A stretch of DNA of 34,017 bases from Flavobacteriales bacterium (GTDB lineage Bacteria; Bacteroidota; Bacteroidia; Flavobacteriales_E; Vicingaceae). Positions 7,098-15,719 of the stretch are shown here, piece after piece. The notes beneath the pieces are model-generated. The model was not told the DNA's origin. It saw only the letters and a list, made by a program, of their open reading frames with translations, and ran no database searches. Made by a program: the position numbers and the translations under genes. Every line of letters starts with the position of its first letter. Within the stretch, counting starts at the first letter, position 1. The stretch is from contig JACJZD010000008.1 in NCBI GenBank assembly GCA_020635795.1, forward strand, positions 1 to 34,017, in the 5' to 3' direction.

Positions 7098-8438
7098 ATG
7101 AACAATAAAAAATTAGTATTGCCTTATACACGGAAAGCACTTTTGCTTTCCGTTCTCTTTTTAATGGTATTAATGTCGTGTAAAAAAGATGGAGAATTGT
7201 TTCCTGAATTTAACAACGAAAATTTAACCATCCATTTTACAGATACTATGACTATTACAACAACATTGTTGTTAGATGATTCAATTAGAACAGATATAGC
7301 TGGTGCAAATTTATTAGGAATTTACAACGACTCTATTTTCGGTCCAGCATCAGCATCATTCTATACTGAAATTACACTTGCAGGTTCTAATGTGAATTTT
7401 GGCAACAATGCAGTTATTGATTCTGTTGTTTTAACAATGAAATATGTAAGTTCAGTCTCTGCTTATGGCGTTACAGGTGTTAACATGGATATTGATGTAC
7501 ACAGGCTTACAGAACAATTTACAAAGTCTGAATATTATTCAAAAGATGTATTGACATATAACTCTACTCCTATTGGTTCGTTATCGTTTTTACCAAATCT
7601 TTCTGATACAGTTCAAGTCATTCAAAATGGCGATACAACTTGGCAATCAGCTCACATTAGAATACCTTTATCTAACACATTCGGACAAGAGATTTTAGAT
7701 GCTGGAAAAGATGCTAATATCATTGTTAATAATACCGCTCTAAAAACATTAGTAAATGGATTATACATTACACCTTCAACAAATGTAACCAATACCACTC
7801 TAGCGGTAAATGAAGGCGCTATACTTTATCTTGATATGAATTCATCATTATCAACCTTAACTGTTTTTTATTCTAATGATACTGGACCTGAAAAATCTTA
7901 CAGCTTTATCATTAATTCTGAAAGTAAAAAATTCAATCATTTTGAGCATAATTATACTGGCACTGAAATAGATAAGCAACTAAATAGTATAAGCCACGAT
8001 TCTACACTAACTTATGTACAATCAATGGGAGGCGTGAAAACTAAGCTAATGATTCCAAATTTAAAAACCTTAAGTAGTGAAGGTAAAATAATTGTTAACA
8101 AAGCCGAAATTATTTTTCCTGTTAGTGATATTGGAAATAATTTACCAACTATCCCTACTTTAGCTTTAACAGGTATAAACTCAAATAATGAACCCACATT
8201 TTTAATTGATTATTTTGAAAATGCAGCCTATTTTGGTGGAACTTATAATTCCACAACAAAAACATATACATTTAATATTGCTCGTCATATACAAGACTTA
8301 ATAAACAATAATACAACTGATTATGGAATGTATTTAATAGCTACAGGATCTTCAGTTCAAGCCAACCGTTCAATATTGAACTCTTTTAAACATTCTTCGA
8401 ACAAAATCAAATTAAACATTACTTATTCTAAATTTTAA
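7098..8438 (+). CDS. DUF4270 family lipoprotein
   Basis: 446 residues. The N-terminus has a hydrophobic signal and a lipobox ending VLMSC, with Cys28 as the lipidated residue followed by KKDGELFPEF. The body has the DUF4270 pattern: a strand-rich region with DSIFGPASASFYTEI (metabolite-independent beta structure), then repeated 'AVIDSVVLTMKY'-type strands, and a C-terminal half with FNIARHIQDLINN. Function is unknown; members are envelope lipoproteins of Bacteroidota. It starts 2 bases after the GT5-like gene and ends 3 bases before glmS, so the three are one transcript. A 10-bp hairpin sits within the first 20 codons. Confidence 0.85.
   Translation: MNNKKLVLPYTRKALLLSVLFLMVLMSCKKDGELFPEFNNENLTIHFTDTMTITTTLLLDDSIRTDIAGANLLGIYNDSIFGPASASFYTEITLAGSNVNFGNNAVIDSVVLTMKYVSSVSAYGVTGVNMDIDVHRLTEQFTKSEYYSKDVLTYNSTPIGSLSFLPNLSDTVQVIQNGDTTWQSAHIRIPLSNTFGQEILDAGKDANIIVNNTALKTLVNGLYITPSTNVTNTTLAVNEGAILYLDMNSSLSTLTVFYSNDTGPEKSYSFIINSESKKFNHFEHNYTGTEIDKQLNSISHDSTLTYVQSMGGVKTKLMIPNLKTLSSEGKIIVNKAEIIFPVSDIGNNLPTIPTLALTGINSNNEPTFLIDYFENAAYFGGTYNSTTKTYTFNIARHIQDLINNNTTDYGMYLIATGSSVQANRSILNSFKHSSNKIKLNITYSKF
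7130..7153 (+). promoter_or_regulatory. Perfect 10-bp hairpin plus T-rich tract inside the DUF4270 signal-peptide codons
   Basis: ACGGAAAGCA (7130-7139) and TGCTTTCCGT (7144-7153) form a perfect stem with loop CTTT, followed by TCTCTTTTT. It starts 32 bases after the ATG of the DUF4270 gene. The form is that of an intrinsic terminator or attenuator, or of a structure limiting translation. Confidence 0.5.
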
Positions 8439-8441
8439 CAT

Positions 8442-10286
8442 ATGTGTGGAATTGTTGCATATATCGGTCATAAAGAAGCTTACCCGATTATAATTAAAGG
8501 GCTACAACGATTAGAATATAGAGGTTATGATAGTGCTGGAGTTGCATTAATAAGTAATTCTGAAATAAATCTATATAAAAAACAAGGCAAAGTTTCTGAA
8601 TTAGAAGCTTTTGCTGCAGATAAAAATTTATCAGGTAGTGTGGGGATTGGTCATACTCGTTGGGCTACACATGGTGCTCCAAACGACCAAAATGCTCACC
8701 CTCATTTTTCTGGCTCATCGGAACTAGCAATAATACACAATGGTATTATTGAAAACTATGCCTCATTAAAATCTGAATTAAAACAACGAGGACATGTTTT
8801 TCATAGCGATACCGATACAGAAGTATTGATTCATTTAATTGAGGATATACAAGATAAAACCTCAGTTAATTTAGAGGAAGCAGTACGTGTTGCTTTAACA
8901 GAAGTTATTGGAGCTTATGCGATAGCAATCCTTTCAAAAAATGATCCCGATTTACTTATTGTTGCAAAAAAAAGTAGCCCATTAGTTATTGGAATTGGTG
9001 AAAAAGATGAGTATTATATCGCTTCTGATGCAACACCAATTGTTGAATATACAAAAAATGTAGTCTACTTAAACGACGAAGAAATTGCTGTTCTTCGACG
9101 TGGTGAAGACATGCGTTTAATGAACATTAAAAACCAACCAAAAATACCATACATCCAAGAATTAGAAATGCAATTGGAAGCCATTGAAAAAGGTGGTTTC
9201 GATCATTTTATGTTGAAAGAGATTTTTGAACAACCTCAATCTATCAAAAATAGTATGAGAGGAAGAATTGATCTTAACAAAGGCATTGTTTCTTTAGGTG
9301 GAATAAGAGAATACGAACAAAAAATAATTAATGCTGAACGAATTATTATTGTTGCTTGTGGAACTTCATGGCATGCTGGTTTAGTTGGTGAATACCTTAT
9401 TGAAGATTTAGCTAGAATTCCTGTTGAAGTAGAATATGCTTCTGAGTTTAGATACCGAAACCCTATTATTACTGAAAATGATGTGGTAATTGCCATTTCA
9501 CAATCAGGTGAAACTGCAGATACTTTGGCTGCAATTAATTTAGCTAAAGAAAAAGGTGCAACCATTATTGGTATTTGTAATGTAGTAGGTTCAACCATTT
9601 CAAGAGCAACGGATGCAGGTTCTTATACCCATGCTGGTCCTGAAATTGGTGTAGCTTCCACAAAAGCTTTTACGGCTCAGGTAACTGTTTTAACTTTAAT
9701 GGCTTTATCGTTAGCCCAGAAAAAAGGTACTTTATCTGACTCGAAATTCCGTCAATTATTGGTAGAATTAGATTCAATTCCTGACAAAGTAGAAAAAATG
9801 CTTCAATCAGATTCTAAAATTGAGGAAATTTCTAAACTGTTTAAAGATGCACGTAATTTCTTGTATTTAGGTAGAGGCTATAACTTTCCAGTGGCTTTAG
9901 AAGGAGCTTTAAAACTGAAAGAAATCTCTTATATACATGCTGAAGGTTATCCAGCTGCCGAAATGAAACATGGGCCAATTGCTTTAATTGATGAGGAAAT
10001 GCCTGTTGTTGTTATTGCTACCAAACATGGTAACTACGAAAAAGTAGTGAGTAACATTGAGGAAGTGAAAGCTAGAAACGGTAAAATTATTGCTATTGTA
10101 ACTAAAGGAGATACAGCTGTTCGTGCTATTGCCGACCATGTTATCGAAGTTCCTGAATCGGAAGATGCATTGAGCCCATTATTAACTTCAATTCCGCTAC
10201 AATTATTATCATATCATATTGCGGTAATGAGAGGATGTAATGTTGATCAGCCAAGAAATTTAGCAAAATCGGTTACAGTAGAGTAA
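8442..10286 (+). CDS. glmS: Glutamine-fructose-6-phosphate aminotransferase (isomerising)
   Basis: 614 residues, full length. GlmS makes glucosamine-6-phosphate from fructose-6-phosphate and glutamine, the entry to peptidoglycan and LPS amino sugars. It begins MCGIVAYIG, with Cys2 the nucleophile of the glutaminase domain, followed by LQRLEYRGYDSAG and GHTRWATHG. Two SIS sugar-phosphate domains follow: the first around ACGTSWHAG (about 304) with SQSGETADT, the second around LGRGYNFPVALEGALKLKE (about 476-494). It ends with the family tail NVDQPRNLAKSVTVE. No glmS ribozyme is expected or seen; the upstream gap is only 3 bases. It is the last gene of the GT5-DUF4270-glmS operon. Confidence 0.97.
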   Translation: MCGIVAYIGHKEAYPIIIKGLQRLEYRGYDSAGVALISNSEINLYKKQGKVSELEAFAADKNLSGSVGIGHTRWATHGAPNDQNAHPHFSGSSELAIIHNGIIENYASLKSELKQRGHVFHSDTDTEVLIHLIEDIQDKTSVNLEEAVRVALTEVIGAYAIAILSKNDPDLLIVAKKSSPLVIGIGEKDEYYIASDATPIVEYTKNVVYLNDEEIAVLRRGEDMRLMNIKNQPKIPYIQELEMQLEAIEKGGFDHFMLKEIFEQPQSIKNSMRGRIDLNKGIVSLGGIREYEQKIINAERIIIVACGTSWHAGLVGEYLIEDLARIPVEVEYASEFRYRNPIITENDVVIAISQSGETADTLAAINLAKEKGATIIGICNVVGSTISRATDAGSYTHAGPEIGVASTKAFTAQVTVLTLMALSLAQKKGTLSDSKFRQLLVELDSIPDKVEKMLQSDSKIEEISKLFKDARNFLYLGRGYNFPVALEGALKLKEISYIHAEGYPAAEMKHGPIALIDEEMPVVVIATKHGNYEKVVSNIEEVKARNGKIIAIVTKGDTAVRAIADHVIEVPESEDALSPLLTSIPLQLLSYHIAVMRGCNVDQPRNLAKSVTVE

Positions 10287-10302
10287 AGGTTAATTCTCGA
10301 AC

Positions 10303-12147
10303 TTAAATTTTCACACCCATAATACAGATGTCATCAATCTGCTCCAAATTACCTTTCCATTCGGTAAAAATTTGTTCCATTTTATTAAATTGAACTTCAC
10401 AATTATATTGAGCTAACTGAGAAAACAACTTTTTTAAGTTTTTGGATTTAAATTTTTTTCCTTTTGGACCACCAAACTGATCGGCAAACCCGTCAGTGAA
10501 CAAATAAACCATATCGTTTTTTTGTAAATCAACGGTATGAGGCGTAAACAAATGCTGTTGTGTAATTAACGAATTTCCAATAATAAATTTATCTGCTTTT
10601 ATTTCTGTTAAATTATCCTTTCTGAAAATACAGATAGGATTGTAAGCTCCTGAATAAGTTAGTGTTTTCCTCTTTTTATCAATTGAACACAGTGCTACAT
10701 CCATTCCATCTTTACCAGAATCAGTCGCCTTTTTGTTTAATGAGGAAATTATTTCTTGGTGAACATAATTCAATATTTCGTCAGTTCCCGAAAGTTGTTG
10801 TTCGTACACCGCTTTATTAAACAAGTTATTGGCAATAATACTCAAGAATGCTCCCGGCACGCCATGTCCTGTACAATCAATTACAGCAAAATAAACACAA
10901 TCATCGTTTTCTGCCAACCAATAAAAATCGCCACTCACAATATCTTTTGGCTTAAACAGCACAAAATGTTCGGTAGCAACCTCATTCAATAAATTAAGAT
11001 CGGGCAACATAGCATTTTGTATCCTCTTAGCATACACTATACTATCTGTTATTTCTTTATTCTTGGTAAGAATTTCTTGTTTCTGACGTTCAATTTCTGT
11101 GTTAGCATTTACCAAGTCAATGTTTTTAAGGCGATACAACTCACTTTCTTTTTTTGCTTCATCTACATCAAATTTCAATTGCAAACCTTTAAGTTTAACA
11201 TCAGTATTAGTGTGTTTTATTTCCTCGTTAAGTTCAAAGTATCTTTTAAAATGAAGGTAAGCCTTTGCAACATCTCCTTTCTTTTCGTGAGCCTCAGCTA
11301 TAAACTGATTAGCAAGCATCAACACCGTTTTTATATTTAATTCTTCCGATATACGAATAGATTCAGATAACACCTCTATAGCTTTATCAATATTACCCAT
11401 AATGATGTGGAGGTTACCTAAACTTTTCGAAATATTGGCTATCAACTGCTTATCATTAGCCGCCTTTGCTTCATCCAACGACATTTCGAAAGTGTGGAGC
11501 GCGTCATCATTTCGTTTTAGTTTGGTGTAAAGAATAGATAAACTAGCATGAGACCAAGCGTTATAATACCCTTCTTTTTTATTTATGGCAATGTTTTCCA
11601 AAAGATACTCTTCTGCCAACTCCAACTCTTCGTTCCAATTGTAAGCATTTCCAATTTTAAATAATGCATCAGATTCTTGTTTACTGTTACCTATGGTTTT
11701 TGCCAAATTATACGCTCTAAAATAATTGGCAATAGCTTCCTTAAAATTATGCGTACTTTGATAAATATCGCCCAATTGTAAAAATGCTTTTAACAGCATT
11801 TCATTTGACTTTGCTAACGATTGTATCTTATCAATATATTCCAAACAATTTTCGGCTGCGGTGGTAAAATCCGCAATTTTAACATACAAGGTTGTTAGCA
11901 ACTCTAGACTTGCTAAAAGTTTATCGTTATCATTCAATTGAGTTGACAACTGTTTTGCCAAAAGTAATGCCGCAACAGCTTCTTTATAGTTTTGAGCAAC
12001 TAAATAATAATGTCCTAAAAAAAGATTGCTATCTAATTCAGCCGTTTCTCCCACTCTAGTTTCATAAACCCGAAATGCATCATCGGGTTGCTTATCGAGA
12101 AGCAACTGCCAAGCTTTATTAATTTCGTTGGAGGTAAAGAGCAGCAT
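10303..12147 (-). CDS. TPR-SpoIIE serine/threonine phosphatase (RsbU-like)
   Basis: 614 residues. About residues 35-330 are helical TPR-like repeats (e.g. AIANYFRAYNLAKTIGNSKQ, LGNLHIIMGNIDKAIEVL). A charged coiled coil follows at about 335-370, then a PP2C/SpoIIE phosphatase domain. Metal-binding Asp residues are visible in VSGDFYWLAEN, AVIDCTGHGVPGAFLS, LFTDGFADQ and the final DDICIMGVKI. There is no signal peptide and no membrane span, so it is probably cytoplasmic, unlike many 7TM relatives. Such proteins usually dephosphorylate an anti-sigma-factor antagonist or similar switch protein; none is encoded nearby, so the target is unknown. It has its own promoter overlapping the end of the nuclease gene upstream and converges with glmS at 16 bases. 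Confidence 0.9.
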   Translation of the reverse strand: MLLFTSNEINKAWQLLLDKQPDDAFRVYETRVGETAELDSNLFLGHYYLVAQNYKEAVAALLLAKQLSTQLNDNDKLLASLELLTTLYVKIADFTTAAENCLEYIDKIQSLAKSNEMLLKAFLQLGDIYQSTHNFKEAIANYFRAYNLAKTIGNSKQESDALFKIGNAYNWNEELELAEEYLLENIAINKKEGYYNAWSHASLSILYTKLKRNDDALHTFEMSLDEAKAANDKQLIANISKSLGNLHIIMGNIDKAIEVLSESIRISEELNIKTVLMLANQFIAEAHEKKGDVAKAYLHFKRYFELNEEIKHTNTDVKLKGLQLKFDVDEAKKESELYRLKNIDLVNANTEIERQKQEILTKNKEITDSIVYAKRIQNAMLPDLNLLNEVATEHFVLFKPKDIVSGDFYWLAENDDCVYFAVIDCTGHGVPGAFLSIIANNLFNKAVYEQQLSGTDEILNYVHQEIISSLNKKATDSGKDGMDVALCSIDKKRKTLTYSGAYNPICIFRKDNLTEIKADKFIIGNSLITQQHLFTPHTVDLQKNDMVYLFTDGFADQFGGPKGKKFKSKNLKKLFSQLAQYNCEVQFNKMEQIFTEWKGNLEQIDDICIMGVKI

Positions 12148-12174
12148 TTTTTAAAAGTAAACCATAAAAATAAT

Positions 12175-12205
12175 CAAATCTAATTAAGCTTTTCATTGAT
12201 ATCAA
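12175..12205 (-). promoter_or_regulatory. Promoter for the TPR-SpoIIE gene
   Basis: On the minus strand, a -7 box TAGATTTG (12175-12182) has a TTG -33 element (12203-12205) 20 bases upstream. It lies over the stop codon of the nuclease gene, so the phosphatase can be transcribed apart from it. Confidence 0.65.
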
Positions 12206-14982
12206 TTACAATACAAACAATATTTTGCTTTTTTATTATGCTCAAAAGGGATAGAAGTATCCATCATTCCATCAAGTAATTGCAAAAGTATTTTCTCAAA
12301 ATCAACTAACTTTTCTGGAGTAATGCTGTCTTCTTTTGCTAATGTAAAAGGCAAATAAATATCGCTTTTCTTTTTAAGTGCTACAATGCCAGAGTTTAAA
12401 GATGTGTTAGAAACATCGTTCTCTTTGCAAAATAAATAAGCATAAAACAACACTTGAAAAGCCTTTTGTTTGTCTAAAACATCTTCCATTACTTTTATTG
12501 ATAAATCTCTAGGCTCTACCGAACCTGTTTTATAATCTAAAATTCTAACCTTATTGCCAAAAGAGTCTATTCTATCGGCTTTACCTTTTAACAATATGCT
12601 GGTTTGATTAAAATCAAGTCGATAACGAAATTCTTTTTCCAAGTGTTTTATCAGCAACTGAGGTTTTTCGGTTTTTAAAAACCGTATTTCGTTCTTTAAA
12701 AAAGAATTGATATAATCTAATGCAATATTATAAGTAATCAGGTTTTTTCCCGATTTCAAGTCATTTGCGCTAAACTTTTCGGCAATAAATGCCGCAGTGG
12801 TCAATTCTTCAACCTGACCCTGCATTTTCTCCACATCAGCAGCAGTTAGCACCAATTTGTTTTCTAAAAATGGTTTATACAATGTTTCTAACACATTATG
12901 GATAACCGTTCCAAAAGTGCTTACCTCAACAGTTTCCTCTACCTCATCCACTTCATTTATTCGCAATACGTATTTATAGTAAAAATCCAAGGGGCAATTC
13001 ATAAAGGTATTGAGTGCCGATGGCGAAACTCCTCGTTCAAAAAACGCTGTAATTTTTGCCAATACTTGTTCAGATTTCTCGATTTTGTATTGTTCAAATC
13101 TTTTGTTTACTGTTGGATAAGTAATTATTTTATCGCTGATGGTAATGTTTGGAAAATCCACTAACTCATTTTCTATTTGTGTAACAAAACGACTTTTTTC
13201 TCCACTTCCAAACTCATTGGTTTCGGTATTGTATAAAATGTAAATGTTTTCGGCATTTTGCACCAAACGGTAAAAATGATACGCATAAACAGCATCTTTT
13301 TCGATGTGTGTGGGTAGGTTAAACGCTCGTTTAATATCGAAAGGAATAAATGAATTAAAGGTTTTACCCGATGGCAAAATACCTTCGTTGGTAGAAAGTA
13401 AAATCACATTTTTAAAATCAATATTTCGGGTTTCTAACATCCCCATTACTTGTAAGCCTTGTAAAGGCTCTCCATAAAGTTCAATGGTTAGGTTAGAAAG
13501 CAATTGCCTATAAATGTTTATAAATGTTTTTACGCCTTCAATAACTTGATATTTACTACTCAATAATTTTATTTGATTGAATAGCTTAGAAAAATGAAAC
13601 AAATATTCCAACTCCAATTTAGCACTTCCATTGGTGGTAAGGATTTCTGAATAGTGGTTTTTTCCTTTTTCTATAAATGCCAAACAATTGCTCAATGTTT
13701 GTTCTAAGGTATAAATAGGAAACAACTGAAAAGGCAACATGTTATTAATAACATCAAGCTTTTCTTTATTGATAAACACCCAATTGTGTTGAATAATGTG
13801 TGCCAACACTTTTTTACAATTTTCCTCACCAAAAACAATTTGAGCAAAAGGCAATTGTAATAATTTATTTAAATCTTTGTAGTGATAAGTAAGTTGTGAA
13901 GATTTCCCAAATCGATTGGCATTAAGCAAGGTGTTGAAATAGATTTCAAAAAAATTACTCAATGGAGCATTTTTTATGGGATAACCCATAGTAACATTAA
14001 TGCTACTTATATCTGATGGAATAGATTCTAAAACAGGCACTAACAAACTTTCTTCTGCCAATACTACCGAAGTATCTTTGTAGTTGTTTTCGCTATTTAT
14101 TTCTTTAAAAATAGTGGGTAAGTATTTTGCCTGGCCAATACTTTGAGGAATGCCAACAATATGAATGTTTTTTTGTTCGGTTTTAAACTTATCGGCTACC
14201 CAATTAAAAGGGGTAAAAATTTCGTTTTTCTTAAACTCACGCAAAAACATGCCGCTTTCTTGCAAACTATCGTTTAAATAATACTCATCAGCATCCCATA
14301 AAATTTCGGCTTTGTTGTACTTTTTTAACTCACTAATAATGGTTTCTTCGGCTAAGGTGAGGGCATTAAATCCTACAAATATTACTTTGTTCCATTTGAT
14401 GTTTTGTTCAATATAAACAGTTGGATTTTCCAACATTTTTTCGGCAACAATTCGAAATGCTTTACCTTGATAAGCCTTGTTATTTGCTAATAAATGTTGA
14501 TGAAACCCTTCGTAGAGTGATCCCATCTGTTTCCAAAAAGCCAAATAGTTTTGTTGTATGGTAGAAAGTTCATGCTCACCTAAATTCCATACTTCTATGG
14601 TTCTAACATCGTTAATGGTTTTAAAAAATGGTTCTGTTGGAATTAAATATCGATCAATTTCGTTAAAATCGTGTAGTAAAATTTGCCCCCATTTACTAAA
14701 CTCTTCAAAGCTTTCGGGCTGTTTTTCAATTTTAGTATACACCTCATACAATTCGAACAATTGCGTTAAATTATCGATAATCTCGGTGTTTGATAAATCC
14801 TCTATTAAATCTTCTGCCCCAATAATTGGTGGTAACCAAATGGGTTTATCAATTAACTTACTCAACTGTTGTTTTAGAAATAACCCTGCACGTTTATTTG
14901 GTAATACTATACAACAATTGCTTAAGCTATTGCCATAATTTTGTATTAAATGCTGTGCGGTTTTTGCTAAAAAGGTTGACAA
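12202..14982 (-). CDS. AddB/RexB-like inactivated helicase with PD-(D/E)XK nuclease domain
   Basis: 926 residues. The N-terminus (CCIVLPNKRAGLFLKQQL) corresponds to the AddB region that lost its Walker A motif. A UvrD-like fold follows (LPSGKTFNSFIPFDIKRAF at about 535-553). The C-terminal nuclease domain shows SPSALNTFMNCPLDFYYKY, KGKADRID, LDYKTG (catalytic Asp and Lys, about residue 815) and KAFQVLFYAYLF. AddB-type proteins hold a 4Fe-4S cluster with one Cys before and three after the nuclease motifs. Here the first is present, but the protein ends YCLYCN, so only two of the final three are seen. The family works with an AddA helicase in double-strand-break resection; no addA is adjacent. 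It lies 26 bases after the response-regulator gene. Confidence 0.85.
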   Translation of the reverse strand: MSTFLAKTAQHLIQNYGNSLSNCCIVLPNKRAGLFLKQQLSKLIDKPIWLPPIIGAEDLIEDLSNTEIIDNLTQLFELYEVYTKIEKQPESFEEFSKWGQILLHDFNEIDRYLIPTEPFFKTINDVRTIEVWNLGEHELSTIQQNYLAFWKQMGSLYEGFHQHLLANNKAYQGKAFRIVAEKMLENPTVYIEQNIKWNKVIFVGFNALTLAEETIISELKKYNKAEILWDADEYYLNDSLQESGMFLREFKKNEIFTPFNWVADKFKTEQKNIHIVGIPQSIGQAKYLPTIFKEINSENNYKDTSVVLAEESLLVPVLESIPSDISSINVTMGYPIKNAPLSNFFEIYFNTLLNANRFGKSSQLTYHYKDLNKLLQLPFAQIVFGEENCKKVLAHIIQHNWVFINKEKLDVINNMLPFQLFPIYTLEQTLSNCLAFIEKGKNHYSEILTTNGSAKLELEYLFHFSKLFNQIKLLSSKYQVIEGVKTFINIYRQLLSNLTIELYGEPLQGLQVMGMLETRNIDFKNVILLSTNEGILPSGKTFNSFIPFDIKRAFNLPTHIEKDAVYAYHFYRLVQNAENIYILYNTETNEFGSGEKSRFVTQIENELVDFPNITISDKIITYPTVNKRFEQYKIEKSEQVLAKITAFFERGVSPSALNTFMNCPLDFYYKYVLRINEVDEVEETVEVSTFGTVIHNVLETLYKPFLENKLVLTAADVEKMQGQVEELTTAAFIAEKFSANDLKSGKNLITYNIALDYINSFLKNEIRFLKTEKPQLLIKHLEKEFRYRLDFNQTSILLKGKADRIDSFGNKVRILDYKTGSVEPRDLSIKVMEDVLDKQKAFQVLFYAYLFCKENDVSNTSLNSGIVALKKKSDIYLPFTLAKEDSITPEKLVDFEKILLQLLDGMMDTSIPFEHNKKAKYCLYCN

Positions 14983-15008
14983 TCTATAGGGTTTAAAAGG
15001 TGATGAGT

Positions 15009-15716
15009 TTATTTAGTTACTTCTAGTTTAAATCCTACACCGTGAATATTAAGTATTTGAATTTTTGTGTCTTCACTCAAATATTTCCTGATTTTAGAAA
15101 TAAACACATCCATACTTCTTCCACTAAAATAGTCGTCGTTACCCCAAATGTTTTTTAATATTTGTTCACGTGGAGCAATGTCATTCATGTTTTCGCATAA
15201 AAAGGTTAAAATTCGAGTTTCTTTTTTGGTTAATTTTTGCTCAAATTTAGTTGCTTGCAATACTTGGTTTTTTATATCAAACGTGTATTTACCAATTTTA
15301 TATACCAAAACACTTTCTTCTTCTTTTTCAACCAAAAGCTGGCTTCTTTTTAATATCGCATTTATTCGAAGCATCAACTCTTGAAAATCAAACGGTTTGG
15401 TAATGTAATCGTCTGCTCCAAGTGTAAATCCTTTTACCTTGTCTAACTGCATTGTTTTTGCCGTTAAAAACACAATAGGAATGTCTTTATTTAATTCTCT
15501 AATGGTTTCTGCTACAGCAAATCCATCTTTCTTAGGCATCATTACATCTAACAAACAAATATCAAAATGCCCATTAGCGAATGCTTTTAACGCTTCTTCT
15601 CCGTTTAGACATAAGGTAACATCAAATCCATTCGACTTTAGATTATCTTGCACCACAAAGCCCAAATTGTTGTCGTCTTCGGCTAATAAAACATGTAATT
15701 TTTTAGTTTCATTCAT
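15009..15716 (-). CDS. OmpR-family response regulator (RprY-like)
   Basis: 235 residues. The receiver domain has the acidic pair in LLAEDDNN, the phosphorylation site Asp57 in LLDVMMPKKDG, FLTAK, and the conserved Lys in DYITKPFDF. A winged-helix DNA-binding domain follows, with LTKKETRILTFLCEN and ENMNDIAPREQILKNIWG, ending with SKIRKYLSEDTKIQILNIHG, the OmpR/PhoB pattern. It starts 3 bases after the histidine kinase gene, so the two form a cognate pair. Targets are unknown; the closest known Bacteroidota pair by layout is RprX/RprY, which is a recollection and not proof. Confidence 0.93.
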   Translation of the reverse strand: MNETKKLHVLLAEDDNNLGFVVQDNLKSNGFDVTLCLNGEEALKAFANGHFDICLLDVMMPKKDGFAVAETIRELNKDIPIVFLTAKTMQLDKVKGFTLGADDYITKPFDFQELMLRINAILKRSQLLVEKEEESVLVYKIGKYTFDIKNQVLQATKFEQKLTKKETRILTFLCENMNDIAPREQILKNIWGNDDYFSGRSMDVFISKIRKYLSEDTKIQILNIHGVGFKLEVTK

Positions 15717-15719
15717 AAT

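Noticed and set aside
9236..9598. 120-codon minus-strand ORF inside glmS
   Set aside because: It is antisense to the SIS domain of a well-conserved enzyme gene and has no family features of its own.
12170..12204. Possible frameshift removing the last Cys of the AddB-like nuclease
   Set aside because: The next frame reads only a short IDINEKLN tail with no Cys, and the in-frame read-through gives two residues before another stop, so no lost Cys-containing end is visible nearby.
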